A DNA stretch of 25,773 bases from Pelargonium nanum (GCA_036897485.1 JAYMTF010001162.1:1-25773), one strand, 5' to 3'. Positions 9,486 through 21,375 are shown, numbered from the stretch's first letter. Notes: generated from the sequence alone by a model not told the origin. A program made the numbers and translations.

Positions 9486-12400
9486 CTGAAAACAGATTTT
9501 TCAGAAAATTAACTTGGTAAACAATTTTTCCACATTTCTGCTAAACAAGCATGACCTATATAACAGTAAACAAGTGTTTCTCACCAATGGAAAATCGTAG
9601 CAGTAAGTAGTGTTGCTTCTTCTGGCTAAAAGACGTTTCTGATCAAGAACCCCTAGTCGCTGATAGTGTGCATTCACTGGGACACCATGCAGAGGACTAT
9701 TTGCAGAGATTGCATGGTAGATTACACTGTGTTTGTTGGTGTCTTCTAGCTCTCGGTATATCTAAATGTTGAAATTAAGCAATAATGTAATATAGATTTT
9801 GCTACCCATCATTAATAATATTTAACTGAACAAAATTTGCTAATATTGAGAATGCCATAATTCAAAGACACATGAGTTACAATACGAACTACAAAGTTCC
9901 TGACTCACAACAATTAGGAAAAAGTACTCTATATCTTCTTTAGTATGTCACCATATCTTACTCCTTTCATATGCACATTATTGGTTAATACTCGCTTATG
10001 GGAGTTACTTGTACCTTGACAGAGGCTGCTTTTCCTCGGAAATTCAGGTCTCTATTATTGTTAATATATATTATTCTTTTCAGATAAAAAATAAATATAA
10101 AAAAACTTCCAAAGCACTGTATTATGCCAATCAGATTTATATACTGCCTACCGTGTCTCTCCAGTAATATAGTTTAGTTTTCATCACCAGATAATCATCT
10201 AGAGCAATTACTAAGCTTTTAGAGCACAGATATATTTCTTTAACCGAAGAGGCTAACTGAGACTACATGGAAAATGTGGAGGGATGAAATCCCATTATAC
10301 TCCTTTTGTCCTTTTGTAAAAATTAATGACAGCATAATTAGTACTTAATTTTCATCCATGTGCCCACGTGCACCTTTTTTGTAACAAACTGAAGTTCTAA
10401 ATTTCTAATTAACTTATCGTTGGGATATTATTGGTAATCCTGATCCATGTATAATTCACTCACCAAAAGGAAAAACGGACACTTAATTTGGGAAAAACAA
10501 ATTTTGTGAGGGCAATTATTTTGAGATGGAAGGAGTATATATAGTTTTTCTTGTTGCTTCAATCTTTGAGCTAAGAGATAAAAATACTTACATGCACAGT
10601 GCAGGTATGACCAGTCACATTCGTTACAAAAATCCTCCAAGCTCCACTTGCCTGCCCAGCTGATGCAATCCAAAGCTTTACTTCCCACTCACAAACACCT
10701 AACCTGTGCATTCTTACACCAACAGATGCATGGATATCACATGCCAGCTCTTCCAAGATTGCCTCTACAGTACTTTCTTCTTGCCCAGCCTTTAGATCAA
10801 CTTTCCTGGAAACAGTCTCAAATGTAAGACCTTATGTAGGAAGTTCACAAAACTATCCAACAAAAGAAAATAAAGTGACAGAAAATTACTTGGGGTATGG
10901 AACAAGATCGTCAATTTGTTGCTCACGTATGATATAAAGATACATATGAGCATGGTCAGATTTGAATGCGGCGCTGTGCACATGAAGTTCCAGTTCTTCC
11001 ATAGCACCCGTTAAGGATCTCAAAATGCTCCTTGAAGTAAAAGACATGGCTCGTTGTGAAAGGGTAAAATCCATTCCTCTACCTTGATATGCAAATTCAT
11101 TGGTTGGCTGCCTGACAAGTGTTCTAAGGAACATCCTCTGGATTGGTAGTGGCTTGTCTACAACAGTGTAGAGGTGCCATTGACGGTCACGGGATGCAGT
11201 ATACCGTATATTCTCGTAACCTTTAAGTTTGTCCTGGAAATAAGTGAATGTTTATGAACTTTAGCTTAGATGGTCCATTATTTATTTTTCTAAGCAAATT
11301 GGAAGAGCTACAGTAAAATAGTAACAAACCAGTTCCAGGTAAATGGATAGAGGAGGTTCCAAATGACGCAATAGAGGTTCTTCCTCAAAATATAGCTTTT
11401 CTGTTGACCAATGAAAGGAGTGCCTCATAGGGGCTCGTCCTTCATCCCTCTGTATGATACAACTAATGACCCCAACACCTGCAGTGCGCAAGCTGGAGCC
11501 TAATTGTTTTTCTTTGAGTATTTTGGCTAACTTGTGTATTCTCTCTTGAGCCTGATCCTCATCACCACTGCAAAGAATTGTAGGAAATTTATAAGGGAAA
11601 TGGTTATAGTTTGAGGTAAAAAGAAGTGCACAGTAGGTTAATTGGTCTCAGTGACAGTTCTCTGAGCAAAAATGGCTATAGAAATCTGGTCAGTTTATCC
11701 TCCATACTAGGGTTGTCAATTGTAATGACAATATAAGAACTGAATCAAAACCAGCAGGGTAAATTATACTTGTATTATATTAATTAAGTATTTTAAGGAA
11801 AAGTGTCTAAATCACGGTTGTAAGAAGGGCAGACACAATCTATACCTGTCCTGTAGTGAACTCATAGGATTATTGACGCCGACCAATGCAATATGCATCA
11901 TATTACCATAGCTGGCTGGATCTATAGATCCATTTAGAATTGCTTCATGAACATTGTGAGTTGTTTCCCTCAGGGCCGAGTTAATAATTGATGGCAAGAA
12001 TTGAAGTGATTTAATTATAACCATAGCTCCCCATTTCTTCTCACTGTGTTTCTCAACCAATGGTTTGGGAGACAATGGATCTTCAGATCCATTCTTTCTT
12101 TCAACATGTTCTTCCAAGAATTCCCATGTAGCAATAAGACCAGATCTGTGCCACTGCATCCTGACACTCCCCTTTACTAGATAAGGCTGATGACAGACAT
12201 GAAACATTTGATGAGAAAATAATTGTCAGAAAGTAAAATAAGCAGGAAACTATAAGAGTTGAAACTTTGAACCATGGTACCTGATATAGCCTCCGAATAT
12301 AAGTCTCTACAACCCGTCTTTGAAGTGTGTGATCAGTGTGATCAAACAGACCAACAAGTGCGTCTTCAACTGCTACGGGAGCACTCACAAGGTCCTCCAT

Positions 12401-15400
12401 ACGCTCATTAATGGCACTTTTCCTCTTTGGAGTATCCATATTTTCACCATCCTCTGTAAACATCTCAAGCTCAGAAAGGCTTCTAGCAATGCTGGAACGA
12501 AGTTCACTTAGTTTGGTTTGTTCCAACAATTGACTTGCTTTTAGTGCCAACTGCATTGACGTATCGGGTGTCAAAATTTTGTTTCAAAAATGAAAATAGA
12601 TACTTACTATCTAGGAAAAGAACCCACAAGGGGAAGTTAAACCCAATGGAGAATCATATAACAATGCTCTCTACATGACACACTTTCAAGTTTCAACAAC
12701 ATTGAGAAGCAATGAAGAGTTAAGAAGCACAACAATTATAAATTCATAATCAATTGCAACTTAACAGAATAGCTAACCTCAGAATAATCTATATGGTTAA
12801 GAGCAGAGAACCGAATCAGTTTATCCCTGTAAGCTGCAGGGTTAGGATAAACTAGTTGTTCCATGAGCCGTAGTATCAACTTATTTTTACTCTTGACACC
12901 CTGAAAGCCAGCAAATGAAAATGGAAATAATATTTAAAAAGAAGGCCAAAAAAAAGAAGTCCAGGAGAGACAAGATAGCTGATCAATTGACAATTAAATA
13001 CCTGATGAGAAAGTACAATATCCACGATCTTCAATAGATCTTTCTTATACTGAAGACGAAGACGTTCTATTACATCAGCCTGCAGAATATGAACTGGAAT
13101 GAGAACTCTTGCAAACAGATTAAAAAAAGAAACAGTTAACTGTCACATGAAGCAAGCCCATCATATATTAATATATCAACATACGCTGAGGACAAGAAAG
13201 CAGAGACAACTCTTTAGGTATGCTGACAAGTTATCAAAATAATTATAGGTACAGTGCACAAGTCACAAAAGATGAAGAACATTGCAGATAGGACAGAAAG
13301 GGAGGGGAGGGGGGAATGAGGAATAACTATCTTATAGTTAGCATCTTCCTGAAAACCTATGAGATATGGGAAGATAGGCCACTGCCATATAGAACACCAA
13401 AGTTCGATAAAATGAGTTAGAAACTTGCATGAAAAATGAAGGCTCTAAAAAAAAGCAGACATAATTGAATGGGATATGGGAAGACAGGCCACAGCCAATT
13501 GAAACATCAGAGTTCAAAAGATGAGTTAGAAAGAAATTTGCAAGAAAAATGAAGGCTCTAAAAGAAGAGGGCATAATTGAAGTACCTAGAATCAGTCGTA
13601 TAAATAATTATAGGGTTTTAATACATTGAAGCCATGAATTTTACAAAATGCCATATACAAACTGGTATTGGTGTTCCAAGATATAGAAAATATTATATTT
13701 CATGGGATGAACTTACCTGGATGTTGTCACTGAATAGTTCTTCAACTGATAGATACCCCTCAAAAAGGGACTGAACAATAACGCGGGCATGACTCTCTCT
13801 GCCACCCTCATGCGACTTCACAAGACTCATCAAAGGTTCAACAAGCCTTTCTTGGGCTCCTTTCTCTTTATCAGAACAAGAGGACAGGTGTGCCTGCAGC
13901 AAAAACCACAAACTTTAAGTTTATTTTAAATTTAGAGGAAGAAATAACTCAAAATAAGTAATGAAATAAGGAACCCACTTCAAGAACACCCCGCAACAGT
14001 TTGGCAGGGAACTCAACAGTCTGGGAGCTTGAAATACCCTCGAACTGCTTGAATTTTGACTCCAACTACATGTGTAAAAACAGTCAGAATATCAAAGATG
14101 GGTAGAGACACAATTTATGAACAGAAGAAACCAGACCTAGTTATTTACCTCGTTTCTTAGATCTTTAGGAAGGCGGGTTGCAAGAACAGCCAAGGATTCT
14201 TGCCATTGAAGGAAAGGGAGCTCAGGGCTATCAAGACAATTGAGCAAGTTCTGAACTACCTGATATTGATGTAAACTACTCAGTGCCCATTCAAGATTTG
14301 AGAGTTAACAATGTTAATTGTTAAGCACACCCAGCAAATGTAAGCAATTAAATTTTATTAAAGGATTACATACAATGGCTTGGGCTTCCACTACTAAAAG
14401 GTCAATCTTGTTAGTAGGATTCGTCTTCCACCATTATATTTAGCTCATTCTTTTATTTTTTTTCAATGTGGGACAATTACCCACTTCAACACTCCCCTCA
14501 CGTGCGAGTCTCGCATTTTTCTTTTATTCGTGAGCTCGACATGTGCAAAATTGAGGACTTTTTTAATAAAAAAATTGGCCCTCCCTTCACGTGTAGGTAT
14601 TTTTCTTCCCCATGTCGGCCGTAGCAAGCATATCCATCTGCAAGCAAGCCGGAGACCACAGGGGGAGGCATCATAAACGGACCCAGGCATGGATCAAAAC
14701 CAGCTTTGATACCATGTTAAATTTGATAATGGGCTACACATAATATGCTTGACCTTAGGTTGAATTCCAAAATTTTAAGAGGCAGTAACTGGAAACTAAA
14801 TGAATAGAGGTGACTTATATATTCACTTCTTTTTGGAAAAACAATTACGTATTGACAAATACTGGTCCAAACTATACACTTAATACTGATAAAGGACAAG
14901 AATACTTACTTCATCAATATTATGTTCATAACCTGCAAGAATCATTTGGGCTGCATTTAGACTTGCAACACATCTCTGATGAACTTTACCAGAAATTGCA
15001 GTTGGAGGCCCCAAGACTGGGAAGCTCCCTTGGAAAGGTTCTGCTTTTCTTACAGCTGAAGGATCGTCTAGATCAAGTCTTGCTATAAGCTCACCAGCCT
15101 ACAAGAAAAAGAAAGGTGAATTATTAAACATTGTTAGAATAGAATGACGAGCACTATTTCTGACATGAATGATTTATTTACCTGCATAGCTTGACCTTCG
15201 GACAATTTAAACTGGATGACACCAGAAGCAGGAGAGAGAAGAGGCATACACATCTTCATAACCTCAACCTCTGCATATGGCAAGTCAGCCTCAACGTGAC
15301 TACCATCTGAAACCAAAAACCTCAGCAGTTTGCATGGGGTCTCAGCAATTAACTTCGATGGATCATGATCATTCTGAGTACAAGAAAGACAACTAATTTC

Positions 15401-18400
15401 AGTCTGCTAGAAGGAAATGTAAAAAATCGGTGAATACAAAAGAGTTGATGAAGATACCTGTAGCAAGCAAGTCCTTCCATCAATGAGAAGTCGAGTTCCA
15501 GCTGCTTCTTCCTCTGCATAAATAACATGACTGTTTCCATCCAACTGCAACATATCACAATTACCAAGTATCTCCAACATTAGAAGACCAGCTATAAGAA
15601 GATCGTGATAGAACTTTCTAATTTAAGAGACAGGGTACCCAACTATATCTCTATAAAAACTATTTATGAAAACTGCAGTTTCTTCATTTCCCAGTCTTTC
15701 CTTCACAAAGAAATTATATTTATAAAAAAAAAAAAGCAGAACTGTGTAGCTAAATATGATAAGTTAAACCTCTTCACATAGAATTGTTCAACATACTAGA
15801 TTATATATAGTGTCAGCTGTTTCTGTGTAACATACTAAGACAATTTGCAAGAACCAATATAGCAAAGGAAGTTAAAAAAAAATAATGAAATTTTTTATAA
15901 CATGTTAAGTGTAGATATAATGAACTATACAAGAAATTGTGAAATCATCCATAAATCAGTAAACATGAATTATACAGGTGATAAATGCTTGCCTGCATCA
16001 GTAAACCCCCATCACGTAAAGTATGTATCTCTGCTTCAATCTCTGACCCATTCATCTTCAATCTATAGCTTCCTGGTCCTCCCCTTACCATGTCAATCTA
16101 GGATCAATATTGCAAAATATTAATAACATAGTAACTGACATTATGTGTACAAAAACGAAAGATCCTAATACCAACAAGAGAGAAGCATTCTAGGCAATGA
16201 TTTATGGCCATCATTGAAATACTTACTGTGTATTTGCTTCCTTCAATGTTCAATGACACTTGTGAGTTGACCAGTGATATATGCTGCAACGAGAAATGGA
16301 CTCACATCAACATTAGGTAAGGCTAACATAATAAATCTCAAGCAGCTTGATTAGGTATTCTTCATTTAAATTACCTTCGGAGGGATTTGCCCCTTTTCAA
16401 GATAACCAACATAATCTGAAACCATAGCTGCACTGCTAGCAGATGCTTTCTGAGGTGAATGAAATAGAAAATTTAAACTGACTTGCACCACAAATATACA
16501 ACCTTTAAGTGTCCAGAAACTAGGAATCATATATTAACATTTTGTGTACTTACAAATAGAGCCCCTCCAACAACAGAGAGATACCAAGGAGGCCTTTCTG
16601 CTCTAACCCGCATAGCAATTCGGCTATCCAACCAACCAGTGTGAATTTTATTTTCTCTGTAATCTGAAGCCTGCACGACATTTTTACTACCATCAAAATT
16701 TGTATCTATGGAGAAGTATACATCATATAAAAGGAATACCAAAAATATATATAAAATTTTGTTGAAGTGTGAGAAGTTTACATGTAAAAGATCAATTGTG
16801 TAATCAACATTGGTGCGAATTTCTCCCCGAATTTGAATTTCTTTCAGACCAAGAACCATATTTGCAATAGCTAGAGCTCTGGACTCTCCAAATGCAAAGA
16901 CATGTCCTGAAGAAGATTATTTTATTTAGCAGTAGTCAAATGTCATGACAAATAGAACTATATGCATAGAAACACATGTTCCACAAGTTCACAGGAAATA
17001 GCCCACCATTATGGGGTCTAGAGAGGGTCATTTATATACACAGCCTTCCCCCCTGCTATTGCAGAGAGGTTGTTTCCCTGACTCAATCCCGTGATCTCAA
17101 GGTCAAAAGGCAGCAACCCTACCGTTGCGCCAAGGCTCACCCTCTATTTTATGATTCTTCTAGGATGATACAAATTTATGACGAGTCTCCTTTTCTCATC
17201 AATTGCATCAAAATATCAAATCTAATCCAATTAGCTCAATCAAGTTAAACTCACCAAATTGAGAATCTGAGAACTCATGAATGCCTCCTCCAGACTGCAA
17301 ATCATATTTTTAGGACATCAATAAGTTGGAAAAATCAGAAGAAAAAAATATCTGCCAATAACTATATGATATAAAAATTACCTTAACAGAGAAGTATGCC
17401 CATACATTTGGTTTGCTTTTAAAACTCAATTCCTGTACAATGTTACAAGTAAAGAAGATTCATCAAAATATCACTAATGAACACTTCATATGCTATTGCT
17501 CATAAAAAAAAATAATTATCTAACCTGAACTTTTCCACTAGTAGGTTTGAAGCCATCATCTGGGTCCTCACTAGTTACTCGCACGGCTACACAATGACCT
17601 TTCGGCCTTATGGACTCTGCCTTGTCAAAATCAAAAGGTGTTGCAAGAACGGATGTTTTCCTCCAACCATCATACCCTCCACCATGTTCCATCCCATAAA
17701 ATCGTCGTATCTCTATTAAATAGATGCAAGTAAATGCAAGGTTGTAAAAACTAAAGACACAAATTCAATGACCCCGGGATAAGTCCGAGAAAGAAATACA
17801 GGCTATTGATAATTGATAATAACATACCAGGAATTTGCCAGAGAGGAATACCCATCCCAACTGCAACTTGTGCCGCCGGCAAATTTATTTCTGCAATCCA
17901 TTCAGTGACAGGGTGCTCTACCTATATAATAAAGTAAGACATTCAAAAAGACGTAGACAAGCAGTCACAAGATTGTGTATCTAGTACATCAAAACAAAAT
18001 CAGAATAGCTAACAATAGCCAATATGACAGCATCAAAGGACCCTGATACTCATATATAGCTGAAAACTTTGAAAATAGGTTGTGTTAAATGTTTTGGTAA
18101 TAAACATTGAGAGTTATTCTACTGTTGCCTATCAACTAACAAGAACTTGATGCTTTTTTCCCACTTCAAGTGTGCACATTGAATACTGTATCATATATTA
18201 GCATTAAATGTGCAAAACGAAGCCAGATGAAAGGCATAACTGAAGAAAGAAGAAGAAGCAAAATCACATACCTGTAGACGAGGATTTAACTCTAAGAAAT
18301 AGTACTCGCCAGTGTCCATGCTGTACAGATACTCAACAGTAGCTGCTCCAATATAATTCACACATTTAGCTAACCTTCTAGCTGCCTGCTCCAGCTTTTT

Positions 18401-20317
18401 CACCGTCTCCAGTGGAGCAACAGTTATTGGGCCTTCCTCAATGATCTACTTGACGTGCAATACAACAAGAGATGTAGAGTAAATAAGGAAACCATTTGTT
18501 ACAGAAACCAAAATTAAAGTTTACATCTGGTCCAATGAGCTTACCTTTTGGTGCCGCCTCTGAACACTACAATCACGGCTATGCAATGCTGCAACATTTC
18601 CATATTGATCACACAGCAACTGTACTTCTAAATGCCGGCTCTAGTTTTACAAAATGAGACATGAAGTCAGATGAAGTACTGAGCACAAGCAGTTATATTA
18701 AATGCACTTTAGTTGATGATCTTACCTGGGAAGCAACCTTCATTATGAATATTGGAGAGCCTGGGACCTCACCCTGCACTTGCTTAAACAATGCTCGAAC
18801 TTCATCATCATTGTGAACCTAGACATTTCAAATGAGAACAAAGTTTTGTCAGATAAATAAGGCATAAAGGGGGCAGATTAAGTTCCTTGACAGCATAACA
18901 ATGTAGCAACAATTCAAATCCATCTTTTCACTTCAATACAGTAAACTTTACATTAAGAGAGCACATGAGTAATGCATAGACAGATTATTTTAAGTTGCCA
19001 AACAAATCAATGTTGTTGAGCATGGATCAAACCTTTCTTATTCCTTTACCACCACCACCCCAGGAAGCCTTGATCATTGCAGGGTAACCCACAATATGAC
19101 AGCTCGCAATAGCTTCTTCTGTTGTATAAACACATGCCTCTCTATATATTTCATCTGGAATTGCAAACAAGCAACTGTCTGGAGAGATTTTAACCTGGGA
19201 AACACATACCTTGAGTAAGTATTAGCTGTCATACGATACAGAAAGATGAACAGAGCCTAAATACAAAGGCAAATTGAAAGGTTTACATGAGAACCACTCC
19301 ATGGGAGGGTGGGCACTTCGGCTGCTTGAGCAATCAATGACGAACCAATCTTATCTCCCAATGCTCCCATAGATGAAGATGGGGGCCCAAGAAAGATGAT
19401 ACCCTTTGCATCCAGGGCATCAGGAAGCTCTGGGTTCTCAGATGCATGGCCCCAACCAGGCCAAACTGCATCTACATGTGTTATTTCTGCCATCTGGACA
19501 AGCACAAATGCAAATTATAAATCAATGGACAGAAGTATATTGGAATTCCTTGTACTTAACAAATCAAAACTAGGTGAAATACTAAGTAGCCAACAAGCAC
19601 ACAGAAAACATAAAATGAGAATTGCATCAAATCCTACATATACTATTCTTTTCCATATTCTAAGAGACCTGAGCAATGCAAGGCCTCCTGACAGACAATT
19701 TGATAATGACTACATAAGCCTTTGCCTGTCTATATTCTTTTACCTCAGTTAGAATGACTTACCATAGATAAAAATGCTAGAACATGAACCTAAATGAGAC
19801 AGATCAAACTTATGCTAGAAAGTTTCTTATGAACTTATTTGCTCTTTTTTTTTCAATAAGTTCTCATCCACCTTACTAGAAGTCTAGACATCAGTAAAGC
19901 TAATCGCAGAAGTCTATCACTATCATGTTCTTCCATGCGTACCTCTAGAATGAGCTGTACATTGGCATAGTTGTTGTTGTTAGTCCCACCTGGAACTTCC
20001 ACAAACTGATCAGCAATTCTAATATGCTCTGCATTGATTCTCATGTCCTCTGGTGTGGCCATGGCAACCAACAGGATGGCCTTCTCCGTCCCAAAAGTTT
20101 CATATGCCCAAGTTCTAACACTACGAATAAACTTGACAGCCGCCATTCCATTGTTAGCAATTAAAATACTATGGATTGGCTTCTTCCCTCCAAGGGCATG
20201 GCAGAATTCATCAACTTCAGATATTGCTGCTGGGTGCCTGATAGGCACTACCCCATTTACGTACCCATTGCCGCGCCCCAAACCGGCAATCGTTGGTTTC
20301 CCTTGGGTTTCCAACAT
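7172..20317 (-). CDS. ACC1: Homomeric cytosolic acetyl-CoA carboxylase, complete, 31 coding exons
   Basis: Coding exons: 20317-19943, 19493-19287, 19194-19033, 18818-18726, 18640-18545, 18445-18272, 17921-17828, 17712-17525, 17432-17382, 17294-17255, 16906-16782, 16670-16554, 16449-16375, 16283-16227, 16097-15993, 15544-15458, 15373-15182, 15098-14910, 14259-14149, 14065-13979, 13893-13717, 13079-13002, 12900-12778, 12550-12281, 12186-11846, 11567-11330, 11233-10890, 10805-10592, 9761-9585, 9485-7341, 7228-7172. Total 6789 nt, 2262 aa, the usual length for plant ACC1, with all phases consistent. The enzyme carboxylates acetyl-CoA to malonyl-CoA using ATP and bicarbonate. Order: biotin carboxylase, biotin carrier, central region, carboxyltransferase. 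The N-terminus ([16 protein letters not shown]) reaches the conserved [20 protein letters not shown] in about 25 residues, so there is no plastid transit peptide and the cytosolic form is inferred. The start ATG lies 1 nt after a 5' UTR splice acceptor. All introns are GT-AG except the GC-AG intron after exon 16097-15993. Confidence 0.97.
9762..10591 (-). other. Long ACC1 intron carrying a MITE
   Basis: This 830-nt intron between the exons ending TGHTCTVH and starting IYRELEDTN is AT-rich and non-coding. Apart from the Stowaway-like element at 10300-10535 nothing recognisable is seen. Confidence 0.7.
10300..10535. mobile_element. Stowaway-like MITE in ACC1 intron
   Basis: A 236-bp AT-rich segment begins CTCCTTTTGTCC and ends GGATGGAAGGAG-like (AGATGGAAGGAG), with TA on each side (10298-10299 and 10536-10537). 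TA target duplication and TACTCC/GGAGTA ends are the hallmark of Tc1/mariner-derived Stowaway elements. The termini match at 8 of 12 positions, so the copy is old. Confidence 0.65.
13361..13583. repeat. Tandem duplication, period about 110 bp, in ACC1 intron
   Basis: Two adjacent copies, 13361-13470 and 13471-13583, share GATATGGGAAGA, AGGCCAC, GATGAGTTAGAAA-like text and AAAAATGAAGGCTCTAAAA, each ending near ATAATTGAA. They are clearly diverged by substitutions and small indels. The duplication lies in the intron between exons 13893-13717 and 13079-13002, well away from the splice sites. Confidence 0.8.
14370..14714 (-). mobile_element. Degenerate LTR retroelement (PBS and PPT) in ACC1 intron
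   Basis: Read on the minus strand: TGGTATCAAAGC (14714-14703) resembles the initiator tRNA-Met primer-binding site and is preceded by TTTAACA, a typical LTR end. About 220 bp later a purine tract AGGGGAG (14498-14492) is followed directly by TGTTGAAGTGGG, a typical 3' LTR start. The internal part has higher GC than the intron and no protein domain, so it fits a TRIM. I could not match a full second LTR, so limits are approximate. A 75-codon minus-strand open frame inside it is not believed to be a gene. Confidence 0.55.
15182..15373 (-). other. Biotin carrier exon of ACC1 with biotinyl-lysine
   Basis: This 192-nt exon encodes residues 683-746. It contains [17 protein letters not shown], the biotinylation motif of homomeric plant acetyl-CoA carboxylases; by the joined count the modified lysine is residue 722. 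The E-V-M-K-M form, rather than A-M-K-M, is normal for these enzymes. Confidence 0.93.
16975..17145 (-). mobile_element. tRNA-derived SINE (Au-SINE-like) in ACC1 intron
   Basis: Read on the minus strand from about 17144: GAGGGTGAGCCTTGGCGCAA, then CGGTAGGGTTGCTGCC, a polymerase III A-box-like start. About 30 nt later is GGGATTGAGTC, a decayed B box (consensus GGTTCGANTCC). The body then runs through a G-run and GACCCTCTCTAGACCCCAT. The order and wording match my memory of the plant Au SINE family. The 3' end is approximate and no target duplication was identified. It sits in the intron beside the 40-nt micro-exon. Confidence 0.7.
17255..17294 (-). other. 40-nt micro-exon of ACC1
   Basis: It encodes [13 protein letters not shown] plus one nucleotide of the next Gly codon. 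Acceptor TTTGCAG and donor GGTGAGT are both good, and the peptide is part of the conserved [20 protein letters not shown] stretch, so the exon is required for the protein. Skipping it would break the frame. Confidence 0.9.
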
Positions 20318-20318
20318 G

Positions 20319-21056
20319 CTGCATACAACAAACCAATCGGTCAAAATCAAAAGCTCTGGATTAACAAACTTATGATTTCTAATTCACTGTGCTAATTAAC
20401 AAACTTATGCGGAGAATATTAGGAAATCTGAATCCACATGAGTTGGGCTAATAAGATAACAATAATAATGCCTCTTTAAGAGAATTCCAGTTCAGCAAGC
20501 ATAAAGCAACAGCTCAAACAAATCTGAAAGAGCTCAATTCAACAGTGAAGATGCTAACATGACAGAAACCACACAAAATGAGTCAAGGCTGTATCTGGTT
20601 GCCGAGCATAACAAGAGCTGACATGAAATTCTAATTCCCTAACAGTAGTAACTGTTTCCTTATGCGTGGAATTGCTTTTGCAAATACGGGTTCTATAAGA
20701 TAAGGAGTAAATAATTGGCATGTGAGCAGAAGCTTTCAAATTCATGTCCAAGGAACCAAAAAGCAGCCTATATGTATAGTTCCCGAGATGTAGCACCGCA
20801 TTAACATGGAATATAATGAAAAGGACATCACACCCACACACACACACACACACATAAAGCCATAAAGTTGCATATTCCAATCCCAAATGATCACACCCAA
20901 AACAACTTCAGCCAAAAACAAAACAAAATAAAATCAGAAGCTACCCAGCAAACTATAAACTTTGCAGCTCCTAAGCAGCAATAACAAAAAGCAACCAGTA
21001 CCCAATTCAGTAAACAAAAAAAAGAAAAAGAAAGACAGGAAACCCAGAAAACAAAC
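20319..21056 (-). other. 5' UTR intron of ACC1
   Basis: A donor at 21056 (GATCAG followed by GTTTGTTTTC) and an acceptor TTGTATGCAG ending at 20319 define a 738-nt leader intron. It ends one base before the start codon. Leader introns are common in plant housekeeping genes and often raise expression. It contains a CA microsatellite. Confidence 0.7.
20835..20854. repeat. (CA)n microsatellite
   Basis: About ten CA units in the 5' UTR intron of ACC1, followed by TAAAG. A likely length-variable marker. Confidence 0.9.
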
Positions 21057-21330
21057 CTGATCAGGGGTAGAAAAAAATGAAACAAAAAACAGGTCCGGTA
21101 GTCTTGGAAAGAGAGATGAGACTGATTTAGGGGTGTTGAACTGGATTTGGAATGAAAAAAAGGAAGAAGAAGGTGGTTGGTTAGAGCAATGCAGCGAAAT
21201 CTGAGAGTGGTGTGAAGAGTTTTAAGGGAATTGAAGGAGGAGGAGGTAGGTTTGGGGTTTAGGGTGTGGGGTTGGAGGTTGTCTTTAAGAGTGTTAATTA
21301 CAGATGCACGTGGTACCTGCCAATGCCACA
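21057..21330 (-). other. 5' UTR exon of ACC1 (upper limit approximate)
   Basis: On the minus strand this is a CT-rich leader with no ATG from about 21330 to the splice donor at 21057, so it has no upstream open reading frame. It contains CACCCTAAACCCC, close to a telo-box. A 148-codon open frame starting at a non-ATG codon overlaps it but looks like low-complexity leader sequence. The transcription start is not visible. Confidence 0.55.
21307..21312. promoter_or_regulatory. G-box CACGTG near ACC1 transcription start
   Basis: A palindromic CACGTG in the context GCACGTGG, the core bound by plant bHLH and bZIP factors. It lies about 250 bp upstream of the leader splice donor. Function is inferred from the motif alone. 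Confidence 0.3.
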
Positions 21331-21338
21331 CCCACACC

Positions 21339-21375
21339 TCTCTTTCTCTCTCTCTCTTTCTCTTCCTCTTCTTTG
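21339..21375. repeat. CT-rich low-complexity tract
   Basis: A CTCTCTTT/TCTCTC run on the plus strand (GA-rich on the ACC1 sense strand), just upstream of the leader. GA/CT repeats are frequent in plant core promoters. Confidence 0.7.

Larger units (their letters stand above)
9585..15098 (-). other. Central region of ACC1
   Basis: Residues about 747-1529, twelve exons. This non-catalytic region links the carrier and carboxyltransferase domains. Recognisable conserved stretches are [36 protein letters not shown], the block [38 protein letters not shown] and [20 protein letters not shown]. All exon joins restore the reading frame, including the phase-2 joins at 11846/11567 and 10890/10805. Confidence 0.92.
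16554..20317 (-). other. Biotin carboxylase domain of ACC1
   Basis: Residues about 1-574, first twelve coding exons. Seen: [16 protein letters not shown] near residue 50; the ATP-grasp glycine loop GGGGKG at residues 240-245 (exon 19194-19033); [13 protein letters not shown]; and the signature [15 protein letters not shown] across the junction of exons 18445-18272 and 17921-17828. These are the ATP- and bicarbonate-binding elements of the family and all are intact. The domain carboxylates the biotin on the carrier domain. Confidence 0.94.

Noticed and set aside
14463..14690. 75-codon minus-strand frame in the ACC1 intron
   Set aside because: It coincides with the retroelement fragment and shows no gag or pol motif.
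20891..21337. 148-codon minus-strand frame over the ACC1 leader
   Set aside because: It begins at a non-ATG codon and its peptide is low-complexity leader and intron sequence; it crosses the predicted splice donor at 21056.
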